From a virus, in the IMG/VR virus record IMGVR_UViG_3300025815_000031, positions 1-38,662 of that record: a DNA stretch of 38,662 nucleotides. The stretch is one strand, 5' to 3'. A model generated the notes under the pieces. It was not told where the DNA came from. It did not search any database and worked only from the letters and a program-made list of their open reading frames with translations. Positions 16,310 through 24,499 of this stretch are shown here, piece by piece. Numbering within the stretch: position 1 is the stretch's first letter; each line of letters begins with the position of its first letter. Both the position numbers and the translations under genes were made by a program.

Positions 16310-16843
16310 ATGATAAATCAAGGGTGGAAGGTACAGATTACAAATAGTACCGCCATGCCCGTTAGCGGAGTTATGACCATTACGGGCGGTACTATTGTTG
16401 TTACCGGAGTTCAAATTACTGGCGGAAGTGTTTCAGTCACTGGTAGCACCGTTGGTGTTACAGGGGGAGTTTCAGTTACTGGTGGCACTATTGCAGTTAC
16501 TGGTAGCACTATTGCAGTTACTGGTAGCACAATTGGTGTTACAGGGGGAGTTTCAGTTACTGGTGGCACTATTGCAGTTACTGGTAGCACCGTTGGTGTT
16601 ACAGGGGGGGTTTCAATTACCGGTGGCGCAATGTCAGTTACCGGTAGCACCGTTTCAATTACTGGTAATGTTGATGTATTACAGGGACTGGCAATTCCTC
16701 AGCATGATTATATCTCTTTAACCTATAGCGGAAGCTCTTTAACAGGCGTTGTATATAAAGATGGCGGAGCAGGTGGTAGCACGGTTGCCAACTTGGCATT
16801 AACGTATAGTGGCAGTAATCTTACTAGTGTGACAAAGAGTTGA
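16310..16843 (+). CDS. VTG-repeat fibre protein
   Basis: A 177-residue protein whose residues about 20-125 are nearly pure six- and seven-residue repeats of the type VTGGTIA, VTGSTVG and VTGGVS. The regular small/beta-branched pattern suggests a beta-solenoid or trimeric fibre shaft. The C-terminal 45 residues (LTYSGSSLTGVVY, LTYSGSNLTSVTK) look like a cap or adhesive tip. The start ATG follows AAAGGAA. It is followed after three bases by another fibre-like gene. Other frames stay open through the repeats because the repeat lengths are multiples of three. Confidence 0.8.
   Translation: MINQGWKVQITNSTAMPVSGVMTITGGTIVVTGVQITGGSVSVTGSTVGVTGGVSVTGGTIAVTGSTIAVTGSTIGVTGGVSVTGGTIAVTGSTVGVTGGVSITGGAMSVTGSTVSITGNVDVLQGLAIPQHDYISLTYSGSSLTGVVYKDGGAGGSTVANLALTYSGSNLTSVTKS
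16454..16590 (+). repeat. In-frame tandem repeats in the VTG fibre gene
   Basis: A 56-base block (starting GGTGTTACAGGGGGAG) at 16454-16509 recurs almost exactly at 16535-16590, 81 bases later, and partly again from 16596. The offset equals 27 codons. Such near-identical repeats can gain or lose units by slippage or recombination and so change fibre length. Confidence 0.85.
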
Positions 16844-16846
16844 GCC

Positions 16847-17491
16847 ATGCCATATGTATTTAATCCCTTTACAGGGAACTTCGATATTGTTGATACTAAT
16901 ACAGCAGCTGGTTCAGATACCCAGGTGCAGTTTAATGATGGCGGTACGTTAGCAGGAGATACGGCATTAACCTGGAACAAAACCAGTGATCAACTTACGA
17001 TTAGTGGTGACGTTAATTTAGATAGCGGCGGCAGTTTTTCAACAACAATTCAATCGGTCACTCCAACCGCCAACCGCACGATCAGCTTCCCGGATCAAAC
17101 TGGTACTGTTGGTCTTGTTGCTGGCGCAACCGGCAACATCCAGTACAACAACTCTGGAGCATTAGCTGGCAGTGCAAATTTAAACACTGAACTTACATGG
17201 AATAGTTCAACTACGGTATTTACTGGTTTAAAAGTAAATGTTACAGATACAAATAGCGCAGCTGATAGTAAGCTTTTAGATTTACAGTCAGGCGGCACAA
17301 GTATTATTGCTGTTTCTATTGAAACAACTGTTGGCAATTTACCTGCAGGTGTTGGAGTGGGGCAGCTTGCACGAGTTAGCGATGGGGATGCTTCTTTAGC
17401 TTGGGGAGATACTGTTGTCAATAGCGGCTCAGGAGCAACCCCTTATCTTTGTTGGTACAATGGTACTGCTTGGACAGTTATTGGTAAGTAA
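16847..17491 (+). CDS. Tail-fibre-like protein
   Basis: The 214-residue product starts MPYVFNPFTGNFDIVD, a typical fibre N-terminus, then repeats of the VQFNDGGTLAGDTALTWN and IQYNNSGALAGSANLNTELTWN kind, as found in phage fibres. The C-terminus (GATPYLCWYNGTAWTVIG) resembles fibre caps. Same direction and close spacing to its neighbours suggest one fibre operon. Confidence 0.78.
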   Translation: MPYVFNPFTGNFDIVDTNTAAGSDTQVQFNDGGTLAGDTALTWNKTSDQLTISGDVNLDSGGSFSTTIQSVTPTANRTISFPDQTGTVGLVAGATGNIQYNNSGALAGSANLNTELTWNSSTTVFTGLKVNVTDTNSAADSKLLDLQSGGTSIIAVSIETTVGNLPAGVGVGQLARVSDGDASLAWGDTVVNSGSGATPYLCWYNGTAWTVIGK

Positions 17492-17502
17492 TTTTTAAAA
17501 AA

Positions 17503-18114
17503 ATGGACACTCTCACCGTTACGATCACCGACACCCGCACCATTGACGGCCTAATCTTTGCCGCCAATAGCGCCAAGCTTTCGCCCGAGGATTACGCCAC
17601 TTGGCTCCTCACGCAAGACGGCAAACGCTACGCCGACGCCAACAGCTACGGCATTGTGACCAGCGCTGGTTTCTTCGCACGCTTCACACCAACTGAATAC
17701 GCCAACATCCTGGCCGCATCAGAAGACACCACCGTGGTGCCTGATCCGATCGGCGGCATTCCTACTGCAGCAGAACAGCAGGCATACGACGACGCGGTTG
17801 CCAAGTTCGCCGCAATCCCGGATCCTACGCCTGAGGATATTGCCGAGTACGAAGCAGCAGTTGCCGCTTACAAGGCAGCTTGCACGCCTGATAACGAAGC
17901 CGAGATTGAAGCAGCCGAAAAGCAAAATGCTGATGCTGCTGAGATTAAAGCTCTGATTGACGAACTCACTGCAGCCGAGCGCGTCGCTCTTGATGACCAG
18001 CGCGTGACTGATGCCTTGGCTCTCTTGGTACAACGCAATTTACTTGCTCCTGATCGTCCTGCAGAGATCGTGAAGTATGACCGCCCGTTTCCTGAAGTGA
18101 ATGGAGCAGCGTAA
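17503..18114 (+). CDS. Alanine-rich fibre-associated protein of higher GC
   Basis: A 203-residue protein with a structured N-terminus (TLTVTITDTRTIDGLIFAA) and an Ala/Glu-rich helical stretch about 85-165 (AEQQAYDDAVAKFAAIPD). Its codons are clearly richer in G/C third positions than the fibre genes before it. It may be a fibre-assembly or linker protein; this is inference. The TAA overlaps the next ATG (TAATG). Confidence 0.7.
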   Translation: MDTLTVTITDTRTIDGLIFAANSAKLSPEDYATWLLTQDGKRYADANSYGIVTSAGFFARFTPTEYANILAASEDTTVVPDPIGGIPTAAEQQAYDDAVAKFAAIPDPTPEDIAEYEAAVAAYKAACTPDNEAEIEAAEKQNADAAEIKALIDELTAAERVALDDQRVTDALALLVQRNLLAPDRPAEIVKYDRPFPEVNGAA

Positions 18115-18962
18115 TGAGCCTTGTTTGGAAAGGTGACTTTGCCGGCCTCCCCGGCAAAGTGGTTCTTGCAAAGGACTATATCCACGGTCCTGCTGACCCT
18201 GATGTTGCTGCATACATTGCTGCGGTTGAAACAGCAGATAATCAAGGTCTTGAAGAAGAAGTAAAGGTTGCGTACTCAGATTTTATTTTGGGCTGCAAAG
18301 CTGATGGCATCTGGGATGCTATTAAAGCATCTTGTATCCTTGCAGGTGCTAGAACTCTGAGTGGTGCACTGGTGCCGTTGAAAGGCAGTGCTCCTACTAA
18401 TAATGGCCCGTTTACTGCATCAGATTACAACAGAAGAACTGGCCTGCTTGGCAATGGGAGCACAAAGTATTTAGACACCAATCGGGCCAACAACGCTGAT
18501 CCGCAAAACAGCAAACACGTCTCAGTTTATATCACAGAAGCGGACCCAGTTAATAGTCGCATGGTATTTGGCTCAGATAGTTTAGGTACTTCTGGTGGTA
18601 CATCAGTCCTCATTGCGCCAGCTACTCCTAGGGTAATACCTAGGGCAAACTGCGGTGGATCTGGTGGAATTGTTAACGGTTTGACTGCGGATAACTCCTT
18701 TGTTGCAGTTGACAGGAGCGTTTCAAATCTTTTTGTTTTTAGACACAATCAAACTAGCTCTGATGTTATCTACACATCCCAGACCCCAACAAGCAATAAC
18801 ATCCTAATTTTTGCTAGGCCCGGCCCCTCGAATGTTTCATCTGACCGGATTGCTTTTTATTCAATTGGTGAAACCCTACCCAACGATCTGGTTAGCTCCG
18901 GGCTAGAGCTTCTCGATGCTCGTGTATCTACACTTATCACAGCCATTGGAGCTGCAATCTAA
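18114..18962 (+). CDS. Fibre/adhesin protein with lectin-like domain
   Basis: This 282-residue protein starts MSLVWKGDFAGLPGKVV and has a charged stalk, then a beta-rich domain from about 90 (FTASDYNRRTGLLGNGSTKYL, HVSVYITEADPVNSRMVFG) that recalls concanavalin/LamG-like phage fibre domains. Coupled to both neighbours by TAATG overlaps. Likely part of the host-recognition apparatus. Confidence 0.68.
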   Translation: MSLVWKGDFAGLPGKVVLAKDYIHGPADPDVAAYIAAVETADNQGLEEEVKVAYSDFILGCKADGIWDAIKASCILAGARTLSGALVPLKGSAPTNNGPFTASDYNRRTGLLGNGSTKYLDTNRANNADPQNSKHVSVYITEADPVNSRMVFGSDSLGTSGGTSVLIAPATPRVIPRANCGGSGGIVNGLTADNSFVAVDRSVSNLFVFRHNQTSSDVIYTSQTPTSNNILIFARPGPSNVSSDRIAFYSIGETLPNDLVSSGLELLDARVSTLITAIGAAI

Positions 18963-20215
18963 TGACTTGGAAAACAACCAACACCGCCAAAGGCGACAAC
19001 AAGCTGTATTCAGATGCTAAGGGCGTGGTACCGAGCCTGGACCTGCGCTTTGCATCACAGAAGAATTTAAATGATTATATGACGGGTCAGAACTTGATTA
19101 CGTTCAGCCGTCCTGTAGGTACTAACCAAAGTCCTGGTACCTATGTAGATGAGAACGGAATTATTCAACTATCAAGTGCTGACACACCACGCTTCGACCA
19201 CAACCCAACCACTGGTGAGAGCCTTGGGTTGTTGATTGAGGAGAGTAGAACAAACCTGTTCCCTTATAGTCAAGAGTTTAGCCTTGCAAATTGGGGTTTT
19301 ACAGGCGCCGTTCCATCTTTAAATGTTTTGAATGCGCCAGATGGTACTTTGACTGCAGACAAAATTACTGAAAATCTTACAACTGGAACCCATCAAACAT
19401 TTAAAACTGTTGCAGTCTCAAACACTCCTCACTCTTTTAGCGTATTTGCAAAAGCTTCTGGGCGCACTCAAATTAGGATGGTGCTTTTTGATGGAGCTTC
19501 CTCAAGAACTGCTTTTTTTGATCTTTTAACAGGAGCAACAAGTGGAGAACTGTTTGCTACTGCTTTAACTGAAGAGCTTCCAAATGGCTGGTGGAGATGT
19601 GTTTTAACTTTTACGCCAGTTGCAACTTCTTCTGCGTTAGCTTTAATTAGATTAGTTGATGAAAATGGTTCAGATCAATATACTGGAGACAATACATCAG
19701 GCGTTCTTCTATGGGGCGCCCAACTAGAAACAGGAGCCTTCCCAACCTCCTACATCCCAACCACCGGCACCGCATTAACACGGTCGGCGGATATGGCGAC
19801 TATTAGTGGAAGTAATTTTAGTAGTTGGTATAACCAGAGTGAGGGCACATTTTTCACCAACCTAGGCAGCCAAGGACTCGGTTTACCTGCAAGAATCCAA
19901 GCAATCGAAACTGGTACAGGCAATAGGATACAGTTAAGAGATGGGCAAGCGTATTGCTTCAATGCCACACAACAGTTTTATCTTTTTTATTCTTCTGCTC
20001 TTAAAGAAGCTTTTGCCTTTAGTGGCAGCTCTACAAGTGTTGCGAATAGCGGGACTATCGTTGCAACTGCTGGCACTGCGAATTTACCAAATTGCTCAGA
20101 GCTTGAACTTGGATCTAGATCTAATTTAGACTACTTGAACGGCACCATCTCCCGCCTAACCTACTTCCCGGAACGCCTCCCTGACGCAACTCTTCAAGCC
20201 ATCACCGCCACATAA
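18962..20215 (+). CDS. Carbohydrate-binding tail fibre protein
   Basis: A 417-residue protein containing GLLIEESRTNLFPYSQEFS and GAQLETGAFPTSYIPTTG (about 83 and 255), a pair typical of phage structural proteins with a CBM/lectin-like beta-sandwich between them. The C-terminal 140 residues form a second beta-rich domain (SSWYNQSEGTFFTNLGSQ) ending LTYFPERLPDATLQAIT. It is the last gene of the fibre run and a good candidate receptor-binding protein. Confidence 0.75.
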   Translation: MTWKTTNTAKGDNKLYSDAKGVVPSLDLRFASQKNLNDYMTGQNLITFSRPVGTNQSPGTYVDENGIIQLSSADTPRFDHNPTTGESLGLLIEESRTNLFPYSQEFSLANWGFTGAVPSLNVLNAPDGTLTADKITENLTTGTHQTFKTVAVSNTPHSFSVFAKASGRTQIRMVLFDGASSRTAFFDLLTGATSGELFATALTEELPNGWWRCVLTFTPVATSSALALIRLVDENGSDQYTGDNTSGVLLWGAQLETGAFPTSYIPTTGTALTRSADMATISGSNFSSWYNQSEGTFFTNLGSQGLGLPARIQAIETGTGNRIQLRDGQAYCFNATQQFYLFYSSALKEAFAFSGSSTSVANSGTIVATAGTANLPNCSELELGSRSNLDYLNGTISRLTYFPERLPDATLQAITAT

Positions 20216-20344
20216 TCCGCTAGTATGCGCGAGCAATCTTTTTCGAGAGATCGCAAGCGTCCGTAGCGTCCGGCTGCGGCAAGGTTGGCACCGCGTGAGG
20301 ACCAGCTACCGGACACCAAATTAATTTTTTGTTTCTTGGGTAAG

Positions 20345-20704
20345 ATGAGTATTCCTAATTTTAAAACTCAAGAAGATTGGGAATCATTCACCAGCATGTT
20401 TGATGCACGATGGCATTGCAAGAAAGCGTTGCTTGATCGTGTGAAAGATGATCTGTTCCCTGGATACACCTGGGAAAATATCCAAGGAAAAACACTTGAA
20501 GTGATCAACGATATTGTGCAATCCCTGTTGTATGCTACAGAAGTTGAATTTGAACAAAAGCATCCTGAATACAAAGTTGATATGGATGATATCTTTGTCC
20601 CCCGTGGTTCTTTTAAGCAAGAAGTAACAGAAGCATTGCTGGAGGCAAATCAAAAGTTCTGGAACAAATCCAATGAACCTTTTGATTTGCCTACCAAAGA
20701 TTAA
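20345..20704 (+). CDS. Unknown 119-aa soluble protein
   Basis: The start MSIPNFKTQEDWESF is chosen because upstream in-frame codons lie in a GC-richer stretch and begin only with TTG. The protein is helical and acidic (DDLFPGYTWENIQGKTLEVIN, YKVDMDDIFVPRG). It converges on the zinc-ribbon gene with a three-base gap. The 129 bases before it (20216-20344) contain GC-rich partial repeats (GCGTCCG twice near 20259) but no clear gene. Confidence 0.65.
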   Translation: MSIPNFKTQEDWESFTSMFDARWHCKKALLDRVKDDLFPGYTWENIQGKTLEVINDIVQSLLYATEVEFEQKHPEYKVDMDDIFVPRGSFKQEVTEALLEANQKFWNKSNEPFDLPTKD

Positions 20705-20707
20705 TGA

Positions 20708-20932
20708 TTAGGAATAATATTTCTCTTTCCACTTGGCATGGAGATGACCGTAGTCCCTGGGCTCAGTAACAGGGACTTTTTCTTGTTTACATAAATCACA
20801 CGATCCTTCGTGGTAGGTAGCGTAGTGATGTGGTGGACCAACGTAAGTACCTTTTGTGTACCAGGTACCAAAGTTTTGACCGCATGCATCACATATCCAT
20901 TGTGGATAAGTAGGATCTTTAGTTCTTGTCAT
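20708..20932 (-). CDS. Small zinc-ribbon protein
   Basis: Seventy-four residues with two CxxC knuckles (ICDACGQNF near 13 and CDLCKQE near 44) and several histidines between them, as in a zinc ribbon. The start overlaps the preceding stop region by 14 bases. Function unknown; DNA/RNA binding is possible. Confidence 0.7.
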   Translation of the reverse strand: MTRTKDPTYPQWICDACGQNFGTWYTKGTYVGPPHHYATYHEGSCDLCKQEKVPVTEPRDYGHLHAKWKEKYYS

Positions 20933-21257
20933 TGTTCAATGCCTGGATGCAATCAACAATTTGCTTTGCTTTTTTATATTCCTTATCAAAGTAATCAAGG
21001 TTTTCCTGGGCAGCAGCATAGAAAGCTTTAAAGATCTGTTGACCAGATAGTTCTTCGCTGTACTGAGAGATTGTATCAAGGAAATATTCCTTTGCTTTAT
21101 CAAAATGTGTCTTTTGATTTAAGCTTTGGACAGCATCTGTTGTGTTGTGCATTTTTTCCCTGGAAGATTTAGTAACAAGAGGCTGGTCTAATTCAGCAAC
21201 CAACTTGTTGTGTTTGTACCACTTTTTCCATTGGTCAATACTTTGTTGAGAATCCAT
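20919..21257 (-). CDS. Unknown helical 112-aa protein
   Basis: The start at MDSQQSIDQWKKWYK is preferred; an earlier Met lies against the terminator-like hairpin. The product is all-helical and charged (YFLDTISQYSEELSGQQI, DYFDKEYKKAKQIVD). The stop overlaps the zinc-ribbon gene start. No known family. Confidence 0.65.
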   Translation of the reverse strand: MDSQQSIDQWKKWYKHNKLVAELDQPLVTKSSREKMHNTTDAVQSLNQKTHFDKAKEYFLDTISQYSEELSGQQIFKAFYAAAQENLDYFDKEYKKAKQIVDCIQALNNDKN

Positions 21258-21277
21258 TTTTTTCTTTAAAATAAATA

Positions 21278-21301
21278 GACGCATCACTAGTGTGATACGT
21301 C
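21278..21301 (-). terminator. Hairpin terminator between small minus-strand genes
   Basis: A ten-base stem GACGTATCAC/GTGATGCGTC (one G-U) closes ACTA on the minus strand, followed by TATTTATTTT. It lies between the stop at 21328 and the start at 21257. On the plus strand it would be followed only by TTTG, so the minus direction is favoured. Confidence 0.6.
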
Positions 21302-21327
21302 TTTGTACAATTAAAATTACAAGAAAA

Positions 21328-21630
21328 TTAAGAAACGGATTCCATTTTTAATTGCCCTGCTTCATAGAGGCGAATTGCTTCAAGCATTTCAAAATAACGT
21401 TGGCGCATAGCAGGACCTGCTTCGTTGACGCAGAAGTCAAACCACAAACCAGTGTATGTTCCTTTGACACCAGGGGGTGCATCCTTACGGCCACTGCACT
21501 GGTACATGTGCTCCATGAAATCAGCTTTCTTTTGCTCAGAGCTTACATCCCATGTTTCAAGTTGGTTTTTTAACCATGGAGAATCAAAAGCACCGGCAGT
21601 CCGGAGCTTTGTTGCAAGATCGTCAGTCAT
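21328..21630 (-). CDS. Unknown 100-aa protein
   Basis: Begins MTDDLATKLRTAGAFDSPWL and contains DFMEHMYQCSGRKDAPPG and LWFDFCVNEAGPAMRQRYF. It looks a well-formed soluble domain. The start overlaps the stop of the upstream gene by eight bases. Downstream is a hairpin terminator. No family recognised. Confidence 0.7.
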   Translation of the reverse strand: MTDDLATKLRTAGAFDSPWLKNQLETWDVSSEQKKADFMEHMYQCSGRKDAPPGVKGTYTGLWFDFCVNEAGPAMRQRYFEMLEAIRLYEAGQLKMESVS

Positions 21631-21817
21631 CAGAAGAAATGGATGTGCAGCTAGTATAAACGCCAGTGACCTGATCTAGTTCAAACAACAGGTCATGAAG
21701 TTCATCTTGTAATGATTCAGATAATTCATCTGCAGTTTTACCATTGAAGGAGTTGTAAGCAACTTCAACATCAACTGCAAATGATATGGTGAGTTTTGGT
21801 ACCGGAACAGTTTCCAT
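21623..21817 (-). CDS. Unknown 64-aa acidic protein
   Basis: Starts METVPVPKLTISFAVDVEV and continues with an acidic helix (DELSESLQDELHDLLFEL). Overlaps the next gene by eight bases, supporting co-translation. No known domain. Confidence 0.6.
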   Translation of the reverse strand: METVPVPKLTISFAVDVEVAYNSFNGKTADELSESLQDELHDLLFELDQVTGVYTSCTSISSDD

Positions 21818-21851
21818 CTGCTAGTAATAGACCTGTTTACTTTAACAGGAT

Positions 21852-22115
21852 TTATTTTTCTAGCAAACGCTCCAGGGAATTTGTTTGATGAGCTTGGTAG
21901 TAACCAAGACGTTCTTGAATTAAGTTGTAGTAATTAATGGCAGCATCAACCATTTCCTCTGCATCCATTGATGCCGCAAGGTTTTCATTAGAAAGCATGG
22001 CTGCTGTCAAGATGACAACACCATGCTCAATCTTTGAACCAATTGTTGCAGAAAGAGGAGTTCCATCACTGGTAAATCCAGCAATTAATTTATTTAGTAC
22101 TGAATCACCGCCCAT
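21852..22115 (-). CDS. Unknown 87-aa protein
   Basis: A GCAGGAG ribosome site stands just before the ATG. The product (MGGDSVLNKLIAGFTSDG, then VVILTAAMLSNENLAASM and a Tyr/Gln-rich end) is helical, with no motif recognised. It begins a run of three small genes going leftwards. Confidence 0.65.
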   Translation of the reverse strand: MGGDSVLNKLIAGFTSDGTPLSATIGSKIEHGVVILTAAMLSNENLAASMDAEEMVDAAINYYNLIQERLGYYQAHQTNSLERLLEK

Positions 22116-22149
22116 GGAACTCCTGCTGCTTTATCTATTGTATGCGACT

Positions 22150-22386
22150 TTATTTATCCAAACGTTCACGTTCCAGCCAGTACCAGTATGCATGAGCAGA
22201 GTTCTGGTGGTACCGCTTACTAGTAAGTAATTTAAACTTCTTGTATTCCAATGCATCATAATCCATATCCTTACCTTTATCGCGGCCAACGATAAGAGGG
22301 TTATTTGCTTTTACCATCTCCATTGTTAGATCATTGATCTCTAGCTGGAGATTAAAATCAGTAATTGCTTGATTATGTGCATTCAT
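22150..22386 (-). CDS. Unknown 78-aa protein after Gp157-like gene
   Basis: Starts MNAHNQAITDFNLQL and ends in an aromatic basic segment (SAHAYWYWLERERLDK). The same frame stays open upstream through the 3' end of the Gp157-like gene and reads plausibly there (TWFHPNIQESFYEKIPAPKD). A longer form starting near 22550, or a frameshift joining the two genes, is therefore possible. Function unknown. Confidence 0.55.
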   Translation of the reverse strand: MNAHNQAITDFNLQLEINDLTMEMVKANNPLIVGRDKGKDMDYDALEYKKFKLLTSKRYHQNSAHAYWYWLERERLDK

Positions 22387-22402
22387 CAAGAAGCGTGCAT
22401 CA

Positions 22403-23122
22403 TCAGCATCCTTCGGTGCTGGAATCTTCTCGTAGAAGCTCTCTTGGATATTCGGATGGAACCAAGTCCACGTTTGCTTCTGAGAAGATTCGTTTTGAAC
22501 GGACACTGTATTCTTGGGTGACTTTGACTCCGAGCGGAAGTTGTTTACCATCTTTGTAGGCACTGCGTATTGCGTCAAGGTTTGGTACGACTGTTGTTGT
22601 GGTTTTAGGTTCTGTTCTTTCGGAAAGAACTTCTCCTGACATTGAACGTAACACAGTTCTTTTTGTTGTGGTGACTTCTTGTTCAATGCAATAAGTTGCT
22701 CTTTCTTCAGTGTGCCAAAACTGTGGATCCGAGGTGATTTCGACACTAAGTTCTTTTTTTCTTGCAAGAGTAAACTCGTAATTACGACCAGTGATCTTAT
22801 TCGAGTCCTTTGGTAGGACACGACGTAGATAATTTAACAAGCCCTTGAGGGACCGCAGCTGGGATTCGTGGTGACGTTTGGCTTCTGTGACAAGCGTTGC
22901 TTCTTTTTTGATCCGTTCAATAGCATCTTCATGGGAAGCCATTGCGTAATAGATGCGATCAATCTTTTCTGAGCGAAGGTTGGCGCAAGCTTCCAACTCC
23001 GCTTTAGCCATTTCCTGGGACTCAGGAGTGAGTAAAGGAAGAGAGCGTTCCAGGGCACCATAGTGCTCGTAGAGTTTAATGACGTTAAGCTCTTTTAGTT
23101 TAGCTTGAGTAATTTGTGTCAT
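22403..23122 (-). CDS. Gp157-like phage protein
   Basis: A 239-residue protein resembling the siphovirus Gp157 family: a long coiled-coil N-terminal half (KAELEACANLRSEKIDRIY to SLKGLLNYLRRVL), then YEFTLARKKELSVEITSD and, near the end, PNLDAIRSAYKDGKQLP followed by GVKVTQEYSVRSK. In that family a PDKKAIKKALK-GEEVPG segment occupies the same place. Some Gp157 proteins are linked to phage resistance or DNA metabolism. The last 20 residues overlap another frame. The start at 23122 is preceded by the leader ACTCAATTCAACTAGTC instead of a Shine-Dalgarno site. Confidence 0.65.
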   Translation of the reverse strand: MTQITQAKLKELNVIKLYEHYGALERSLPLLTPESQEMAKAELEACANLRSEKIDRIYYAMASHEDAIERIKKEATLVTEAKRHHESQLRSLKGLLNYLRRVLPKDSNKITGRNYEFTLARKKELSVEITSDPQFWHTEERATYCIEQEVTTTKRTVLRSMSGEVLSERTEPKTTTTVVPNLDAIRSAYKDGKQLPLGVKVTQEYSVRSKRIFSEANVDLVPSEYPRELLREDSSTEGC

Positions 23123-23124
23123 GA

Positions 23125-23238
23125 CTAGTTGAATTGAGTTTGGAATTTGTTGAGTGCATAGGTCAGCAGCATGCCTGCTGCTGCCCAAAGCAAATCTTTA
23201 ATTACTGGAACACAAAAAGAAATGAATGATTCAAACAT
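23125..23238 (-). CDS. 37-aa single-pass membrane peptide under pseudoknot control
   Basis: MFESFISFCVPVIKDLLWAA continues into AAGMLLTYAL, giving one membrane span and a short polar tail. It sits between the RNA pseudoknot at 23259-23286 and the Gp157-like gene, two bases after its stop. Its last codons (caaactcaattcaac) double as the leader motif of the next gene. Size and topology fit a small holin-like or regulator peptide, but no homology is claimed. Confidence 0.6.
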   Translation of the reverse strand: MFESFISFCVPVIKDLLWAAAGMLLTYALNKFQTQFN

Positions 23239-23258
23239 GAAATTAAAGTTGTTTTGGA

Positions 23259-23286
23259 TAAGCAGTTTATCGTCATGCTTAGGACG
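23259..23286 (-). promoter_or_regulatory. Pseudoknot element, copy 1 of 5
   Basis: On the minus strand CGTC pairs with GACG around a loop CTAAGCAT. Loop bases TAAGCA pair perfectly with TGCTTA that follows ATAAACT: a six-base pseudoknot helix. It starts a few bases after the stop at 23292 and ends about 20 bases before the 37-aa gene at 23238, so it is a 5' leader. Confidence 0.8.
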
Positions 23287-23291
23287 TCTCG

Positions 23292-23558
23292 TCAGAGCTT
23301 GATGTCCTTGGCGGACAGTGCTAGCTTACCAGGCTCGTCAACCCTTGGTTCAACTATTTTGTAAAGAAGTGCTTCAAACAACTCACACTTCTTTTTCTTT
23401 GACATCTTGTCCCAACGCTTTAGATCTGGATCATTGTCATCCCAGTTCAATTTAATTTCAATGCCATCACCATCTTCTTTGTCGGTGATCTCAGCAATGA
23501 GTTTATTGCTGGCAAGCAGGAGATTGAGTTCAGAAAGTTCCATTGGTTTGGTTGTCAT
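23292..23558 (-). CDS. Unknown 88-aa charged protein
   Basis: Starts MTTKPMELSELNLLLASNKL, with an acidic centre (DKEDGDGIEIKLNWDDND) and Lys-rich helix (WDKMSKKKKCELFEALL). The start overlaps the upstream stop by four bases (ATGA). A pseudoknot leader of the next gene begins right after its stop. No known domain. Confidence 0.65.
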   Translation of the reverse strand: MTTKPMELSELNLLLASNKLIAEITDKEDGDGIEIKLNWDDNDPDLKRWDKMSKKKKCELFEALLYKIVEPRVDEPGKLALSAKDIKL

Positions 23559-24499
23559 TGCTTTTTAACAACAGATTGAAGTTGTGGAAGTGAGCGACCA
23601 GGGAATGGTACGTATCCCGCCTCCATCATATTGAAGAACAAATCCCATGCATGGTTTTGTGTGAAATGCTCATCTGGTTTGTAGTTACGCCAGTGGCTGA
23701 CAGGTGCTTGAGCACCATATGTTGTGTAGAGCACCTTGAATAAACCATCAGATAGATGGTCAGAAGGCGGCTGGTACCACCATGCAACACACTTACTTGG
23801 TGTGCCGTTCGGTGCTTGGTTACGTGCTTCCGTACGTTTGGATAGCATCTCGCGGTACTTATTGAACCAGGACAGATGGATGCACCATGGCTTGAAGCCT
23901 TCAATCTCCTGGGAAAAAGAAGAGATGTTATTAAGTTGTTGTTGATACGAACCACAAGAACACCATGGCTCACCAAAGATTGGCTTGACTTCTTCAACAG
24001 TATCTAAGCTGCTGTTGAAATCAATGGGCATATCTTGTGCACGCAAACCATCTGGTGCAATGAGATGACCAAGGTCTGCTTGATCTGATTGCAATAGAGC
24101 AGTTACTTTTTGTACATCGTTCAGATGAATGAAACGATCCGCCCATGCAGCTTGCAATCTTGCATTAGGTGTAAGGTGACCTAACGCATGGGAGTAGTAC
24201 CATCCTTTAAAAAGAACATAAGCATTGTTATGCCATACACTAGGACCGCGATAGTTAGGACCAAGGTAAGAAAAGAAATCTTTTAAGCGATGAGTATAGC
24301 TGGTATATGCAACCTTGATGGGTTCTCTGTTGTATGTTTGCTGGCTACCATCACGACGTAAGATCAGACAATCTTCGCCTTGAAGATAGATGTCAGCAAT
24401 GTCAGTGTCATCAAAATCATTGAAGGCACGACGTATGTTGGTACGTGTGTAAATAAATTTTTGCGCAGCATCAAGCTCGGTTACCTGTTGGTTTGACAT
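23555..24499 (-). CDS. SWIM zinc-finger-like protein
   Basis: The 314-residue protein contains C180-x-C182 (EPWCSCGSYQQQ) and C206-x-H208 (WCIHLSW), matching the CxC-xn-CxH layout of SWIM zinc fingers, which bind DNA or proteins. The rest is aromatic-rich (HNNAYVLFKGWYYSHALG, AWDLFFNMMEAGYVPF) and unfamiliar. The leader before its ATG is C/A-rich (CAACCCAACCCAAGTCC) with no Shine-Dalgarno sequence. It is coupled to the next gene by ATGA. Confidence 0.65.
   Translation of the reverse strand: MSNQQVTELDAAQKFIYTRTNIRRAFNDFDDTDIADIYLQGEDCLILRRDGSQQTYNREPIKVAYTSYTHRLKDFFSYLGPNYRGPSVWHNNAYVLFKGWYYSHALGHLTPNARLQAAWADRFIHLNDVQKVTALLQSDQADLGHLIAPDGLRAQDMPIDFNSSLDTVEEVKPIFGEPWCSCGSYQQQLNNISSFSQEIEGFKPWCIHLSWFNKYREMLSKRTEARNQAPNGTPSKCVAWWYQPPSDHLSDGLFKVLYTTYGAQAPVSHWRNYKPDEHFTQNHAWDLFFNMMEAGYVPFPGRSLPQLQSVVKKQ

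Noticed and set aside
16454-16620. CRISPR-like array
   Set aside because: The repeats are contiguous, in frame and encode fibre protein; there are no unique spacers.
16395-16721. Long alternative reading frames on both strands across the VTG repeat gene
   Set aside because: Repeat units are multiples of three, so every frame stays open; the products are low-complexity shadows of the fibre gene.
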